Shown piece after piece: positions 39,404-50,078 of a DNA stretch of 64,000 nt. The translations under genes were made by a program, and so were the position numbers. The notes under the pieces were generated by a model. That model worked only from the letters and a program-made list of their open reading frames with translations, did not search any database and had not been told where the DNA came from. Source of the DNA: Haemophilus sp. CCUG 60358 (GTDB lineage Bacteria; Pseudomonadota; Gammaproteobacteria; Enterobacterales; Pasteurellaceae); contig NZ_LZOZ01000014.1 of assembly GCF_001679485.1 (NCBI RefSeq), forward strand, positions 62,001-126,000. The letters are read 5' to 3'. The first letter of the stretch is position 1; every line of letters starts with the position of its first letter.

Positions 39404-39694
39404 ATGAATATTCGTCCTTTACACGATCGTGTAATCATTAAACGTGAAGAAGTAGAAACTCGTTCAGCTGGCGGTATCGTATTAACTGGTTCAGCGGCGA
39501 CTAAATCAACCCGTGCGAAAGTATTGGCAGTGGGTAAAGGTCGTATTTTGGAAAATGGCACCGTTCAACCTTTAGATGTAAAAGTTGGCGATACAGTCAT
39601 TTTCAATGATGGTTATGGCGTGAAAAGTGAAAAAATCGATGGTGAAGAAGTGTTAATCATTTCTGAAAACGATATTTTGGCGATTGTGGAATAA
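39404..39694 (+). CDS. groES: Co-chaperonin GroES
   Basis: Heptameric lid of the GroEL folding chamber. 96 residues: [20 protein letters not shown], the mobile loop [12 protein letters not shown] (about 20-31) that docks on GroEL, and the C-terminal [16 protein letters not shown]. The ribosome-binding site is AAGGAA at 39391-39396. It is 22 bp from groEL in a two-gene heat-shock operon. Confidence 0.97.
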   Translation: MNIRPLHDRVIIKREEVETRSAGGIVLTGSAATKSTRAKVLAVGKGRILENGTVQPLDVKVGDTVIFNDGYGVKSEKIDGEEVLIISENDILAIVE

Positions 39695-39704
39695 TTTAAA
39701 TTAA

Positions 39705-41363
<1,659 letters not shown>

Positions 41364-41404
41364 TTCCACTTTGCGAAAGAAAGTGCGATCGTTTTTCTTT
41401 ATAG

Positions 41405-41426
41405 AAATGCGATCGCATTTTTATTT
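41405..41426 (+). terminator. Possible terminator after groEL
   Basis: Palindrome AAATGCGATCGCATTT (41405-41420), able to fold as a 6-bp stem with loop GATC, followed by TTATTT. Weak, but no better hairpin follows groEL. Confidence 0.45.
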
Positions 41427-41474
41427 GTGTGGTGCTACACTTTAATGGTTTTCGATGATTTTATAGGTATAACA

Positions 41475-42023
41475 ATGACAATTTCCCAAACTGAACTTAA
41501 TCAACAACTCAAATCTGCCGGTATTGGTATTAATGCAACAGAATTACATGGCTTTTTGAGCGGCTTAATTTGTGGTGGACTGAAAGACCAAAGCTGGTTA
41601 CCACTTCTATATCAATTTAGTAACGATAACCACGCATATCCAATCGCATTAATTCAGCCGATTACCGAAATCTATGAACAAATTGGTAAAACCTTAGGGG
41701 ACGTAGAAGGGTTTGATTTTGAATTGGGCTTAACAGAAGATGAGAGCGTGTTTGCACGTGCAGACAGTTTATCAGACTGGGCAAACCAATTTTTACTGGG
41801 TTTAGGTCTTGTTCAGACAGAATTGGATAAAGAAAAAGGCGAAATTGGCGAAGCGGTAGATGATTTACAAGATATTTGTCAGCTTGGTTATGATGAAGAA
41901 GATGATGAAGAAGAGCTTACCGAAGCCCTAGAAGAAATCATTGAATATGTTCGCACCATTGCAATGTTGTTTTACACCCATTTCAATGATGATGCACAAG
42001 AAATAAAACCGATATTACATTAA
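41475..42023 (+). CDS. YgfB/UPF0149-family protein
   Basis: Conserved acidic protein of 182 residues with no proven enzyme role. The start at ATG 41475 ([20 protein letters not shown]) is chosen over an in-frame ATG 16 codons upstream: an AGG lies 9 bp before it and family members begin here. The conserved block is [15 protein letters not shown]. The C-terminal half is very acidic ([19 protein letters not shown]). YgfB in other gammaproteobacteria regulates gene expression and lies next to pepP, as here (12 bp upstream). Confidence 0.88.
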   Translation: MTISQTELNQQLKSAGIGINATELHGFLSGLICGGLKDQSWLPLLYQFSNDNHAYPIALIQPITEIYEQIGKTLGDVEGFDFELGLTEDESVFARADSLSDWANQFLLGLGLVQTELDKEKGEIGEAVDDLQDICQLGYDEEDDEEELTEALEEIIEYVRTIAMLFYTHFNDDAQEIKPILH

Positions 42024-42035
42024 AAGGAGCGAAAC

Positions 42036-43328
42036 ATGGATCTCGCATATATGGCGGCATTACCGCAAGAGGAATTTACAGAACGTCGTCAAAAAGTATT
42101 CGCGCAAATGCAGCCAAATTCTGCCTTGTTGCTATTTTCCGAAATTGAAAAACGTCGTAATAACGACTGTGATTTTCCTTTCCGTCAAGACAGTTACTTC
42201 TGGTATTTAACAGGTTTTAATGAACCCAATGCTGCATTGTTATTGATTAAAACGGAAGATGCGGAAAAGGCGGTTGTATTTCTTCGTCCGCGAGATCCTT
42301 TGCTTGAAACCTGGAATGGTCGCCGATTAGGCGTTGAGCGAGCACCGCAAAAACTCAATGTTAATGAAGCGTATTCTATTGATGATTTCAAAACTGAATT
42401 TCCAAAATTAACGGAAAAATTGACCGCACTTTATCATGTGTCAGATCGTCATCCTTGGGGCGATAAATTAATAGCTGAAAGTGCGGTGAAATTTTACGCT
42501 GTTTTTGATTGGCAGCCGATGTTAAGTGAGATGCGCTTAATTAAATCACCAAATGAAATTCGATTAATGCAGCAAGCGGGACAAATTACAGCATTTGGAC
42601 ATATTAAAGCGATGCAAGTGACTCGTCCAAATCGTTTTGAATATGAAATTGAAAGTGAAATTTTGCATGAATTTAATCGTCATGGTGCAAGATTCCCGTC
42701 TTACAATTCGATTATTGCGGGAGGAGATAATGCCTGTATTTTGCACTACACCGAAAATGATCAATCATTAAAAGATGGCGATCTTGTGTTGATTGATGCT
42801 GGCTGTGAGTTTGCTATGTATGCAGGCGATATCACGCGTACGTTCCCTGTAAATGGTCAATTTACCCAGCCTCAACGTGATATTTACGAATTAGTTTTAA
42901 AAGCACAAAAGCGAGCTATTGAGCTATTAGTGCCAGGTAATTCAATTAAATTGGCAAATGATGAAGTGATTCGTATTAAAACTCAAGGCTTGGTTGATTT
43001 AGGCATTCTGAAAGGGGATGTAGATAAGCTGATTGAAGAAAAAGCCTATCGCCAATTTTATATGCATGGTTTAGGCCATTGGCTTGGTTTAGATGTGCAC
43101 GATGTTGGTCGCTATGATGATGATCGTAGTCGCACGCTTGAAGTGGGGATGCTCATCACTGTTGAGCCAGGTATTTATATTTCAGAAGAGGCGGATGTGC
43201 CAGCTCAATATAAAGGCATTGGTGTGCGTATTGAAGATAACTTGTTGATGACTGAATACGGCAACAAAAATCTGACAGCAGCGGCACCAAAAGAAATCGA
43301 TGACATTGAGAATTTAATGAAAAATTGA
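42036..43328 (+). CDS. pepP: Xaa-Pro aminopeptidase P
   Basis: Cytosolic metallopeptidase that removes an N-terminal residue before proline. 430 residues. An N-terminal creatinase-like domain (about 1-170) precedes the pita-bread M24B domain. Metal ligands are in LVLIDAGCEFAMYAGDITRT (two Asp), HGLGHWLGLDVHD (His), TVEPGIYI (Glu) and VRIEDNLL (Glu). Paired with ygfB. The final codons are followed by a weak hairpin (43325-43341). Confidence 0.95.
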   Translation: MDLAYMAALPQEEFTERRQKVFAQMQPNSALLLFSEIEKRRNNDCDFPFRQDSYFWYLTGFNEPNAALLLIKTEDAEKAVVFLRPRDPLLETWNGRRLGVERAPQKLNVNEAYSIDDFKTEFPKLTEKLTALYHVSDRHPWGDKLIAESAVKFYAVFDWQPMLSEMRLIKSPNEIRLMQQAGQITAFGHIKAMQVTRPNRFEYEIESEILHEFNRHGARFPSYNSIIAGGDNACILHYTENDQSLKDGDLVLIDAGCEFAMYAGDITRTFPVNGQFTQPQRDIYELVLKAQKRAIELLVPGNSIKLANDEVIRIKTQGLVDLGILKGDVDKLIEEKAYRQFYMHGLGHWLGLDVHDVGRYDDDRSRTLEVGMLITVEPGIYISEEADVPAQYKGIGVRIEDNLLMTEYGNKNLTAAAPKEIDDIENLMKN

Positions 43329-43432
43329 GAAAAATTCTCAAATTTGTGATCTAGTGCAAGTTTTTCCTGTAGCCAAAGTGCTACTATGCAGTTAGGTAAA
43401 AAAAGACCAATTAAATCAGTAAGGAGTCGATT

Positions 43433-43858
43433 ATGTATAAACACGTTTTAGTGGCGGTAGATCTTTCTGATGAAAGTGAATTTCTACTCAAAAAAGCCGT
43501 GGGAATTGCAAAACGCAATGATGCGCAACTTTCCATTATCCATGTAGATGTAAACTTCTCGGATCTCTATACTGGTTTGATTGATGTCAATATGTCATCA
43601 ATGCAAGATAGAATTTCGAGCGAAACACAAAAAGCGCTAATTAATTTAGCAGAACATGCTGGTTATCCAGTGAAAGAAAAATTGAGCGGCAGCGGTGATT
43701 TAGGTCAAGTTTTGACGGACGCTATTGATCAGTATGATGTAGATCTACTAGTGACAGGTCATCACCAAGATTTCTGGAGTAAATTAATGTCTTCAACACG
43801 TCAAGTGATGAATACCATTAAAATTGATATGTTGGTTGTGCCACTTCGCGACGAATAG
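43433..43858 (+). CDS. uspA: Universal stress protein UspA family
   Basis: Small cytosolic stress-response protein of 141 residues. The Usp fold starts [22 protein letters not shown]. The C-terminal [36 protein letters not shown] region contains only part of the ATP-binding G-2x-G-9x-G signature, so it is likely of the UspA (non-ATP-binding) type. The ribosome-binding site AAGGAG is at 43422-43427. Confidence 0.93.
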   Translation: MYKHVLVAVDLSDESEFLLKKAVGIAKRNDAQLSIIHVDVNFSDLYTGLIDVNMSSMQDRISSETQKALINLAEHAGYPVKEKLSGSGDLGQVLTDAIDQYDVDLLVTGHHQDFWSKLMSSTRQVMNTIKIDMLVVPLRDE

Positions 43859-43901
43859 TGATCAAAAATTATTTTAGCCCTATTAAAATAACGTAAATTT
43901 T

Positions 43902-43946
43902 AACCGCACTTCTCAATTAATGCAGTAGAGTGCGGTTTTCTTTTTA
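43902..43946 (+). terminator. Terminator after uspA
   Basis: AACCGCACT (43902-43910) and AGTGCGGTT (43929-43937) pair across an 18-base loop, followed by TTCTTTTT. The left arm is part of an exact uptake signal (43903-43911). Confidence 0.7.
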
Positions 43947-44044
43947 AGATCAGTGAAAAAGCCTTTTTCTCTAGGTCAAAATATGCAAGAATAGTGAGCT
44001 TATTTTATAAATCGTGATCGAGATAGAGACACAAGGTTTTATCA

Positions 44045-46669
44045 ATGAAAACAACAGCAGAAATTAGACAGTCATTCCTTGATTTTTTCCATAGCAAGGG
44101 GCATCAGGTCGTCGCAAGTAGTTCGCTTGTGCCTGAAAACGATCCGACATTGCTTTTTACCAATGCCGGTATGAACCAATTTAAAGACGTGTTCCTTGGT
44201 ATGGATAAACGTCCTTACTCACGTGCGACAACTGCACAACGTTGTGTGCGCGCAGGTGGTAAGCATAATGATTTAGAAAATGTCGGTTATACGGCGCGTC
44301 ACCATACTTTCTTTGAAATGCTCGGCAACTTCAGTTTTGGCGACTATTTCAAACATGATGCGATTAATTTTGCGTGGGAGTATTTGACTTCTCCACAATG
44401 GCTCGGGTTACCAAAAGAAAAATTATGGGTAACCGTGTATGAAACTGATAATGAAGCTTATGATATTTGGCATAAAGAAGTTGGTGTGCCGGCAGAGCGT
44501 ATTATTCGTATCGGTGATAACAAAGGTGCGCCTTATGCATCAGACAACTTCTGGGCAATGGGGGACACTGGTCCTTGTGGTCCATGTACTGAAATTTTCT
44601 ACGATCACGGTGATCACATTTGGGGTGGCCCTCCAGGCTCACCTGAAGAAGATGGTGACCGTTATATCGAAATTTGGAATGTGGTATTCATGCAGTTTAA
44701 CCGTCTAGCAGACGGTACCATGGAAAAATTACCGCGCCCATCGGTTGATACCGGGATGGGATTAGAGCGTATTTCTGCCGTATTACAGCACGTAAACTCT
44801 AACTATGAGATCGATATTTTCCAAAAATTAATTGCGAAAACGGCAGAAGTTGTAGGAACAACAGATTTAACAAATAAATCATTACGCGTAATTGCAGACC
44901 ACATTCGTTCTTGCGCATACTTAATTGCAGATGGCGTAATTCCATCAAATGAAGGTCGCGGTTATGTATTACGTCGTATTATTCGTCGTGCAGTACGTCA
45001 TGGCCACTTATTAGGGGCAAAAGAAGCCTTCTTCTATAAACTTGTGCCAACCTTAATTGAAGTCATGGCGGAAGCAGGCAAAGAAGTTAAAGAAAAACAA
45101 GCCAATGTCGAAAAATTACTTCGTTTAGAAGAAGAACAATTTGCTCGTACATTAGAGCGCGGATTAAGCTTATTAGATGATGCGCTAGCTCAAGTGAAAG
45201 ATGGCGTGTTGTCAGGTGAAGTAGCCTTTAAACTTTATGATACTTATGGCTTCCCACTTGATTTAACTGCAGACGTATGTCGTGAGCGTGATATTGCAAT
45301 TGATGAGGCAGGTTTTGAGCGTGAAATGGAAGCACAACGTTTACGCGCACAATCTGCAAGCCAATTCGGCATGGATTACAACAATGTTATTCGTGTAGAA
45401 GGCGAAACGAAATTTGAAGGTTATACTGAATCAGAATCTTTAGCCAAAGTAACCGCACTTTTCTATGATGGTAAATCAGTAGAGAGTATTACTGCAGGCC
45501 AGAGTGCTGTGGTAATTTTAGAAAACACGCCATTCTATGCGGAATCAGGTGGCCAAATTGGTGACAGCGGTTATTTAACCTCTCAAGGCATTCAGTTTAA
45601 TGTAAAAGATACTCAAAAATATGGTCAAGTATTTGGTCATATTGGTGAATTAGAACAAGGCAGTTTAAAAGTTGGACAAACAGTCAATGCGGTTGTGGAT
45701 GCAGCAAGACGTCATCAAACGTCACTTAACCATTCTGCAACACACTTATTACACGCAGCATTGCGTCAAGTTTTAGGTCACCATGTAGTGCAAAAAGGAT
45801 CATTAGTATCCGATACAGCATTACGTTTTGACTTTGCTCATCCGGAAGCGATTACCAAAGCACAGCTTAACGAAATTGAAACGTTGGTAAACCAAAAAGT
45901 ACGTGAGAATTATGTGGTTCAAACGGACGTAATGGATATCGAAGCGGCAAAAGCAAAAGGTGCAATGGCGTTATTCGGTGAAAAATATGCTGATGTGGTA
46001 CGTGTTTTAACAATGGGTGATTTCTCCGTTGAACTTTGTGGTGGCATTCATGCTAAACGTACCGGTGATATCGGTTTATTTAAAATTGTGGCGGAAACTG
46101 CAGTTGCAGCAGGTGTTCGTCGTATTGAAGCGGTAACGGGTGAAAATGCAATTAATTGGTTACATAATCAACAACGCATTCTTGCTCAAAGTGCAGATTT
46201 ATTTAAATCTGACGTTAACACCCTTGTTGAGAAAATTCAGCAACTTCAAGATAAAGCGAAGAAAGCAGAAAAAGAATTACAAGGATTAAAAGAAAAAGCC
46301 GCAATGCAAGCGGGGTCCGATTTAGTGAAAAGTGCGGTTAAAATTAATGATGTTTCTGTAATCGTACATCAACTAGACGGAATTGAAACTAAATCGTTAC
46401 GTGTGATGGTTGATGATTTAAAAAATCAACTTGGTTCAGGCGTAATTGTATTTGCATCTATTTTAGATGATAAAGTCAACCTCGTCGTTGGCGTGACAAG
46501 CGATTTAACTACTAAAGTGAAGGCTGGTGAGCTAGTGAATTTAATGGCTCAGCAAGTTGGTGGGAAAGGCGGTGGTCGCCCTGATATGGCAATGGCAGGA
46601 GGCTCCCAACCAGAAAATGTGAATCTAGCATTAACTGTCGCACAAAACTGGTTAAGCAATAATCTGTAG
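44045..46669 (+). CDS. alaS: Alanyl-tRNA synthetase
   Basis: Charges tRNA-Ala with alanine, recognising the G3-U70 pair. 874 residues. The class II catalytic core (about 1-460) includes [11 protein letters not shown] and [19 protein letters not shown]. The editing domain zinc motif is [11 protein letters not shown] plus the Cys-x3-His in [12 protein letters not shown], and the C-terminal C-Ala part ([15 protein letters not shown]) follows. tRNA-Ala(GGC) at 61.5 kb carries the matching G3-U70. csrA follows it, as in most gammaproteobacteria. Confidence 0.97.
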   Translation: MKTTAEIRQSFLDFFHSKGHQVVASSSLVPENDPTLLFTNAGMNQFKDVFLGMDKRPYSRATTAQRCVRAGGKHNDLENVGYTARHHTFFEMLGNFSFGDYFKHDAINFAWEYLTSPQWLGLPKEKLWVTVYETDNEAYDIWHKEVGVPAERIIRIGDNKGAPYASDNFWAMGDTGPCGPCTEIFYDHGDHIWGGPPGSPEEDGDRYIEIWNVVFMQFNRLADGTMEKLPRPSVDTGMGLERISAVLQHVNSNYEIDIFQKLIAKTAEVVGTTDLTNKSLRVIADHIRSCAYLIADGVIPSNEGRGYVLRRIIRRAVRHGHLLGAKEAFFYKLVPTLIEVMAEAGKEVKEKQANVEKLLRLEEEQFARTLERGLSLLDDALAQVKDGVLSGEVAFKLYDTYGFPLDLTADVCRERDIAIDEAGFEREMEAQRLRAQSASQFGMDYNNVIRVEGETKFEGYTESESLAKVTALFYDGKSVESITAGQSAVVILENTPFYAESGGQIGDSGYLTSQGIQFNVKDTQKYGQVFGHIGELEQGSLKVGQTVNAVVDAARRHQTSLNHSATHLLHAALRQVLGHHVVQKGSLVSDTALRFDFAHPEAITKAQLNEIETLVNQKVRENYVVQTDVMDIEAAKAKGAMALFGEKYADVVRVLTMGDFSVELCGGIHAKRTGDIGLFKIVAETAVAAGVRRIEAVTGENAINWLHNQQRILAQSADLFKSDVNTLVEKIQQLQDKAKKAEKELQGLKEKAAMQAGSDLVKSAVKINDVSVIVHQLDGIETKSLRVMVDDLKNQLGSGVIVFASILDDKVNLVVGVTSDLTTKVKAGELVNLMAQQVGGKGGGRPDMAMAGGSQPENVNLALTVAQNWLSNNL

Positions 46670-46747
46670 TACAAGCAGGTCGGTGGGATGCCGATCTTTA
46701 CTTGATTGATAGGGATATCTAATAAATGCAAACTAAGGAGATAAAAG

Positions 46748-46939
46748 ATGTTAATCTTAACTCGAAAAGTTGGCGAAAGTGTTCTCATTGGAGACGATAT
46801 TTCTATCACGGTTTTGAGTGTACGTGGAAACCAAGTCAAACTCGGTGTGCAAGCGCCTAAAGAAGTATCCGTTCACCGAGAGGAAATTTACCAACGAATT
46901 CTGCAGTCAAAAGATGAACATATAGATGGGGCATCTTAA
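46748..46939 (+). CDS. csrA: Carbon storage regulator CsrA
   Basis: Dimeric RNA-binding protein that represses or stabilises mRNAs by binding GGA motifs. 63 residues, starting [20 protein letters not shown]. The conserved RNA-binding strands are beta1 (LILTRKVG) and beta5 ([16 protein letters not shown]). It has a strong AAGGAG ribosome-binding site at 46735-46740, whose GGA could be self-bound. The 224 bp downstream, up to galU, hold no gene. Confidence 0.97.
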   Translation: MLILTRKVGESVLIGDDISITVLSVRGNQVKLGVQAPKEVSVHREEIYQRILQSKDEHIDGAS

Positions 46940-47103
46940 GACCGACGAGTTTTATGAATGTTTTACATTCTATTTATAATTTAATTAACGTTTTTCAAAA
47001 AATTAAACCCATTGGTTTGCAAGATTTTAAAAATAACGGAATTTGAGTTATAAAGGTAGAGAAGGAACTTTTCCAACTTAAATCTATCAAAATTTAATAA
47101 ATA

Positions 47104-47137
47104 ATGACCGCACTTTTAGTATAGAAGTGTGGTCATT
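47104..47137 (+). repeat. Hairpin of one exact and one degenerate uptake signal before galU
   Basis: AATGACCGCACTT (47104-47116 region) faces AAGTGTGGTCATT. The single change C-to-T keeps the RNA stem as a G-U pair. It lacks a T tract on the plus strand, so termination is doubtful. It is the only structure I see in the 224 bp csrA-galU gap. Confidence 0.5.
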
Positions 47138-47163
47138 CCATATTAAAACAAAAAGGAAAATCA

Positions 47164-48051
47164 ATGAAAGCAATTATTCCCGTAGCCGGTCTAGGCACCC
47201 GTATGTTGCCAGCAACAAAAGCGATTCCAAAAGAAATGTTAACGCTTGTGGATAAACCACTGATTCAATATGTTGTGAATGAGTGTGTCGCAGCAGGAAT
47301 TAAAGAAATCGTGTTAGTTACACATTCTTCTAAAAATGCGATTGAAAACCACTTTGATACGTCTTTTGAGTTGGAAACCATGCTTGAGAAACGTGTTAAA
47401 CGTCAACTTTTGGAAGAGGTTCGTTCTATTTGTCCTAAAGATGTAACCATCATGCACGTTCGTCAAGGCAATGCGAAAGGTTTAGGCCATGCCGTGTTAT
47501 GTGGTCGTCCTGTCGTTGGAAACGAGCCGTTTGCAGTGGTGTTACCTGATGTGCTTTTAGCGGATTTTACGGCAAATCAAAAGAAAGAAAATCTTTCAGC
47601 AATGATTAAACGTTTTAAAGAAACACAAGCAAGCCAAATTATGGTAGCGTCTGTTGCTGCAGATGAAGTGAGTAGCTATGGTATCGCGGATTGTGGTGGT
47701 GTAGAGTTAAAAGGCGGTGATAGCGTTAAAATTGATAGTATTGTTGAAAAACCATCTGTTGATGAGGCGCCATCAAATCTTGCCGTTGTAGGTCGTTATG
47801 TGTTCTCTGCTGCGATTTGGGATTTATTAGAAAAAACACCAGTTGGTGTTGGCGATGAAATCCAATTAACGGATGCAATCGATATGCTTATTGAGAAAGA
47901 GACCGTTGAAGCATTTCATATGACAGGCAGAAGCTTTGACTGTGGTGACAAGATTGGCTATATGGAAGCTTTTGTAGAATATGGTCTTCGTCATGATAAA
48001 TTAGGTAAAGAATTTAAAGCTTTCCTAAAAGATCTTGCAAAAACCTTATAA
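47164..48051 (+). CDS. galU: UTP-glucose-1-phosphate uridylyltransferase
   Basis: Makes UDP-glucose for lipooligosaccharide and other glycans. 295 residues. The nucleotide-binding start is [25 protein letters not shown] (residues about 2-26). Sugar-binding and metal residues are in [24 protein letters not shown] and [19 protein letters not shown]. The ribosome-binding site is AAAAGGAAA. Two hairpins follow. Confidence 0.96.
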   Translation: MKAIIPVAGLGTRMLPATKAIPKEMLTLVDKPLIQYVVNECVAAGIKEIVLVTHSSKNAIENHFDTSFELETMLEKRVKRQLLEEVRSICPKDVTIMHVRQGNAKGLGHAVLCGRPVVGNEPFAVVLPDVLLADFTANQKKENLSAMIKRFKETQASQIMVASVAADEVSSYGIADCGGVELKGGDSVKIDSIVEKPSVDEAPSNLAVVGRYVFSAAIWDLLEKTPVGVGDEIQLTDAIDMLIEKETVEAFHMTGRSFDCGDKIGYMEAFVEYGLRHDKLGKEFKAFLKDLAKTL

Positions 48052-48061
48052 TAGACTGAAG

Positions 48062-48085
48062 CCACCGAAAGGTGGTTTTTATTTA
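48062..48085 (+). terminator. Terminator after galU (GAAA tetraloop)
   Basis: CCACC (48062-48066), loop GAAA, GGTGG (48071-48075), then TTTTTATTT. Confidence 0.8.
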
Positions 48086-48114
48086 TATATTTGGATTACA
48101 CAATATAAAAGATA

Positions 48115-48150
48115 AAAAAAGAAGGCATCTAATGATGCCTTCTTCTTTTT
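48115..48150. terminator. Bidirectional terminator between galU and aqpZ
   Basis: GAAGGCATC (48121-48129), loop TAAT, GATGCCTTC (48134-48142), with an A tract before and TTCTTTTT after. It suits both convergent genes. Confidence 0.85.
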
Positions 48151-48165
48151 CTATGAAACGAAATC

Positions 48166-48855
48166 TTAGTTATTTTTCGCTAATAAAGTGCGGTAGATAA
48201 TACCACCTAAAATACCACCGATAATCGGCGCAACCCAGAATAACCATAATTGGTCGATTGCCCAAGAACCTTGAAATACCGCAACTGCAGTACTACGAGC
48301 CGGGTTTACAGAGGTATTTGATACAGGAATGCTGATTAAGTGGATTAACGTTAAGCCTAAACCAATTGCAATTGGCGCAAAACCTGCAGCTGCATTTTTA
48401 TGAGTTGAACCCATGATGATTAATAAGAAGAATGCAGTCAATAATACTTCTGCTACGAATACCGCTTCTAAAGAATAACCTTCAGGAGAGTGTTCGCCGT
48501 AGCCATTAGATGCGAAACCGGCAGTCACATCAAAGCCCGCTTTACCTGATGCGATAAGATAAAGTGCTGCACCCGCTACTAAACCACCAACTACTTGAGA
48601 AATAATGTATGGAAGAGCATCTTTCGCAGAGAAACGACCGCCTGCCACTAAACCAAGTGTTACAGCTGGGTTAAAGTGACCACCAGAAATGTGACCTACA
48701 GCATAAGCCATGGTTAATACGGTTAAACCAAACGCAAATGCAACGCCTACATAACCGATACCTAGGTTGACAGAAGCGGCAAAGATTGCACTACCACAAC
48801 CACCAAACACTAACCAAAATGTGCCGAAGAATTCAGCAAAAAGTTTTTTTGACAT
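48166..48855 (-). CDS. aqpZ: Aquaporin Z-type water channel
   Basis: Inner-membrane MIP-family channel. 229 residues from the ATG at 48853-48855 ([20 protein letters not shown]), supported by GAGGT six bases upstream. An upstream in-frame start would add 23 residues with no family match. Both NPA motifs are present ([12 protein letters not shown] and [14 protein letters not shown]). The narrow aromatic/arginine filter residues, including Arg after the second NPA and the preceding small TSV, favour a water channel over the glycerol channel GlpF. Six membrane helices are expected. Confidence 0.92.
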   Translation of the reverse strand: MSKKLFAEFFGTFWLVFGGCGSAIFAASVNLGIGYVGVAFAFGLTVLTMAYAVGHISGGHFNPAVTLGLVAGGRFSAKDALPYIISQVVGGLVAGAALYLIASGKAGFDVTAGFASNGYGEHSPEGYSLEAVFVAEVLLTAFFLLIIMGSTHKNAAAGFAPIAIGLGLTLIHLISIPVSNTSVNPARSTAVAVFQGSWAIDQLWLFWVAPIIGGILGGIIYRTLLAKNN

Positions 48856-49000
48856 AATAGACCTCAATATTAAACATGTCGTTATCTTCAAATAACAATA
48901 ATGTATTGCGAATGCAACAGGCATTTAGTCAAAGGTAATGATTTTTAGTTCTGCAAATTATTGTAAATGTTTGTAAGTGAATGTAAGGGAAATAGCATGC

Positions 49001-49025
49001 TATACTTTTAGCCGTCTAGATTGTC
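49001..49025 (+). promoter_or_regulatory. metJ promoter with tandem MetJ-box-like octamers
   Basis: TATACT (49001-49006) is a good -10. Just after it, AGCCGTCT (49010-49017; one mismatch to AGACGTCT) and AGATTGTC (49018-49025; three mismatches) form two adjacent octamers, the arrangement MetJ dimers bind. Autoregulation of metJ is known in enterics and is inferred here. Confidence 0.5.
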
Positions 49026-49082
49026 ATTTTGCTTATTTTTCATTAAAATACGGATAAATTATCAGGTTATTTAAGGTGCATT

Positions 49083-49400
49083 ATGGCAAACTGGGATGGC
49101 AAATATATTAGCCCTTATGCAGAGCATGGCAAAAAGAGCGAGCAAGTCAAAAAAATTACAGTGTCTATTCCAATTAAAGTATTGGAAATTTTGACGAACG
49201 AGCGCACGCGTCGTCAGCTGAAAAGTTTGCGCCATGCAACAAATAGTGAATTGCTTTGTGAGGCATTCTTGCATGCTTTTACGGGTCAACCATTACCGAC
49301 TGATGCAGATTTAATGAAAGAACGCCATGATGAGATTCCTGAAAATGCCAAAGAGATCATGCGTGATTTAGGCATCGATCCTGAAAGCTGGGAATATTAA
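49083..49400 (+). CDS. metJ: Methionine repressor MetJ
   Basis: Ribbon-helix-helix repressor of methionine biosynthesis genes that uses S-adenosylmethionine as corepressor. 105 residues. The DNA-contacting beta-strand is [16 protein letters not shown] (about 22-37). The helix region [32 protein letters not shown] and the C-terminal [14 protein letters not shown] are strongly conserved in the family. It is convergent with cueR, one base apart at the stops. Confidence 0.96.
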   Translation: MANWDGKYISPYAEHGKKSEQVKKITVSIPIKVLEILTNERTRRQLKSLRHATNSELLCEAFLHAFTGQPLPTDADLMKERHDEIPENAKEIMRDLGIDPESWEY

Positions 49401-49401
49401 T

Positions 49402-49788
49402 TTATCCTTTTAATCCTTCTAAAATACTGCATTCAGGGCAATCATTGCCCTGACAAGCGTTATGCCATCGTTCCAATTCCTCTACCATTTTTTGCAAGTG
49501 ATGAATTTGCTCATTCAATGTTTTAATATGCTGCGTCGTAAGTGCTTTAACTTCTCGGCTACTACGATTGGGATTATCCTGTAATTGCAAAAGTTGGTGA
49601 ATTTGTTGGAGTGAAAACCCAACCTCTCGAGAGTGACGAATAAAACGTAGTCGTTCTAAATCCTTTTCTTCATAGTGGCGATAGCCGGAAAGGCTTCGCT
49701 GTGCTGGTTTTAATAAGCCGGACTTCTCATAATCCCGAATTTGTTTACTTGATAAACCGACTAATTTTGCCACTTCACTGATGTTCAT
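49402..49788 (-). CDS. cueR: MerR-family copper-responsive regulator CueR
   Basis: Activates copper efflux genes by twisting a 19-bp-spacer promoter when it binds Cu(I). 128 residues. The N-terminal winged helix is MNISEVAKLVGLSSKQIRDYEKSGLL, followed by GYRHYEEKDLERLRFI. A long dimer helix leads to the metal loop NACQGNDCPEC, whose Cys residues correspond to the Cu(I) ligands of CueR. It is divergent from copZ-copA over an 80 bp gap that contains the target promoter. Confidence 0.92.
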   Translation of the reverse strand: MNISEVAKLVGLSSKQIRDYEKSGLLKPAQRSLSGYRHYEEKDLERLRFIRHSREVGFSLQQIHQLLQLQDNPNRSSREVKALTTQHIKTLNEQIHHLQKMVEELERWHNACQGNDCPECSILEGLKG

Positions 49789-49797
49789 AAAAAATCC

Positions 49798-49828
49798 TTG
49801 ACCTTAACCTTATGTTAAGGTTTATAGT
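49798..49828 (+). promoter_or_regulatory. CueR-controlled copZ-copA promoter (19-bp spacer)
   Basis: TTGACC (49798-49803) and TATAGT (49823-49828) are separated by exactly 19 bp, the hallmark of MerR-regulated promoters. The spacer holds a perfect dyad ACCTTAAC (49801-49808) / GTTAAGGT (49814-49821). Confidence 0.85.
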
Positions 49829-49868
49829 AAGCTTAATTTCAATCTATATCAATAATTAAGGAGTAAAT

Positions 49869-50078
49869 ATGAAATCAATTACATTACATGTAACAGGGAT
49901 GACTTGTGGTGGTTGTGTGAAAAGCGTCACAAGAGTGTTGGAAGAACTTAATGGCGTAGAAAAAGCCGTAGTAACACTTGATGATGGTAAAGCAGTGGTT
50001 ACCTTTGATGAAAGTGCGGTCAGTATTCCACAATTAATTGAAACAATTGAAGACGCAGGTTTTGATGCAACAGAATAA
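49869..50078 (+). CDS. copZ: Copper chaperone CopZ (HMA domain)
   Basis: Soluble Cu(I) carrier of 69 residues. It is a single heavy-metal-associated domain with the metal site GMTCGGCVKSVTR (about 9-21). It delivers copper to the CopA pump encoded next; its last 14 bases overlap copA. The ribosome-binding site AAGGAG is at 49858-49863. The promoter upstream is of the CueR type. Confidence 0.92.
   Translation: MKSITLHVTGMTCGGCVKSVTRVLEELNGVEKAVVTLDDGKAVVTFDESAVSIPQLIETIEDAGFDATE

Noticed and set aside
43345..43360. CRP site upstream of uspA (TGTGA-N6-GCAAG)
   Set aside because: Only one half-site fits; the second matches two of five bases.
48856..48924. 23-residue N-terminal extension of AqpZ
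   Set aside because: It has no family similarity, and GAGGT precedes the internal ATG at 48855.
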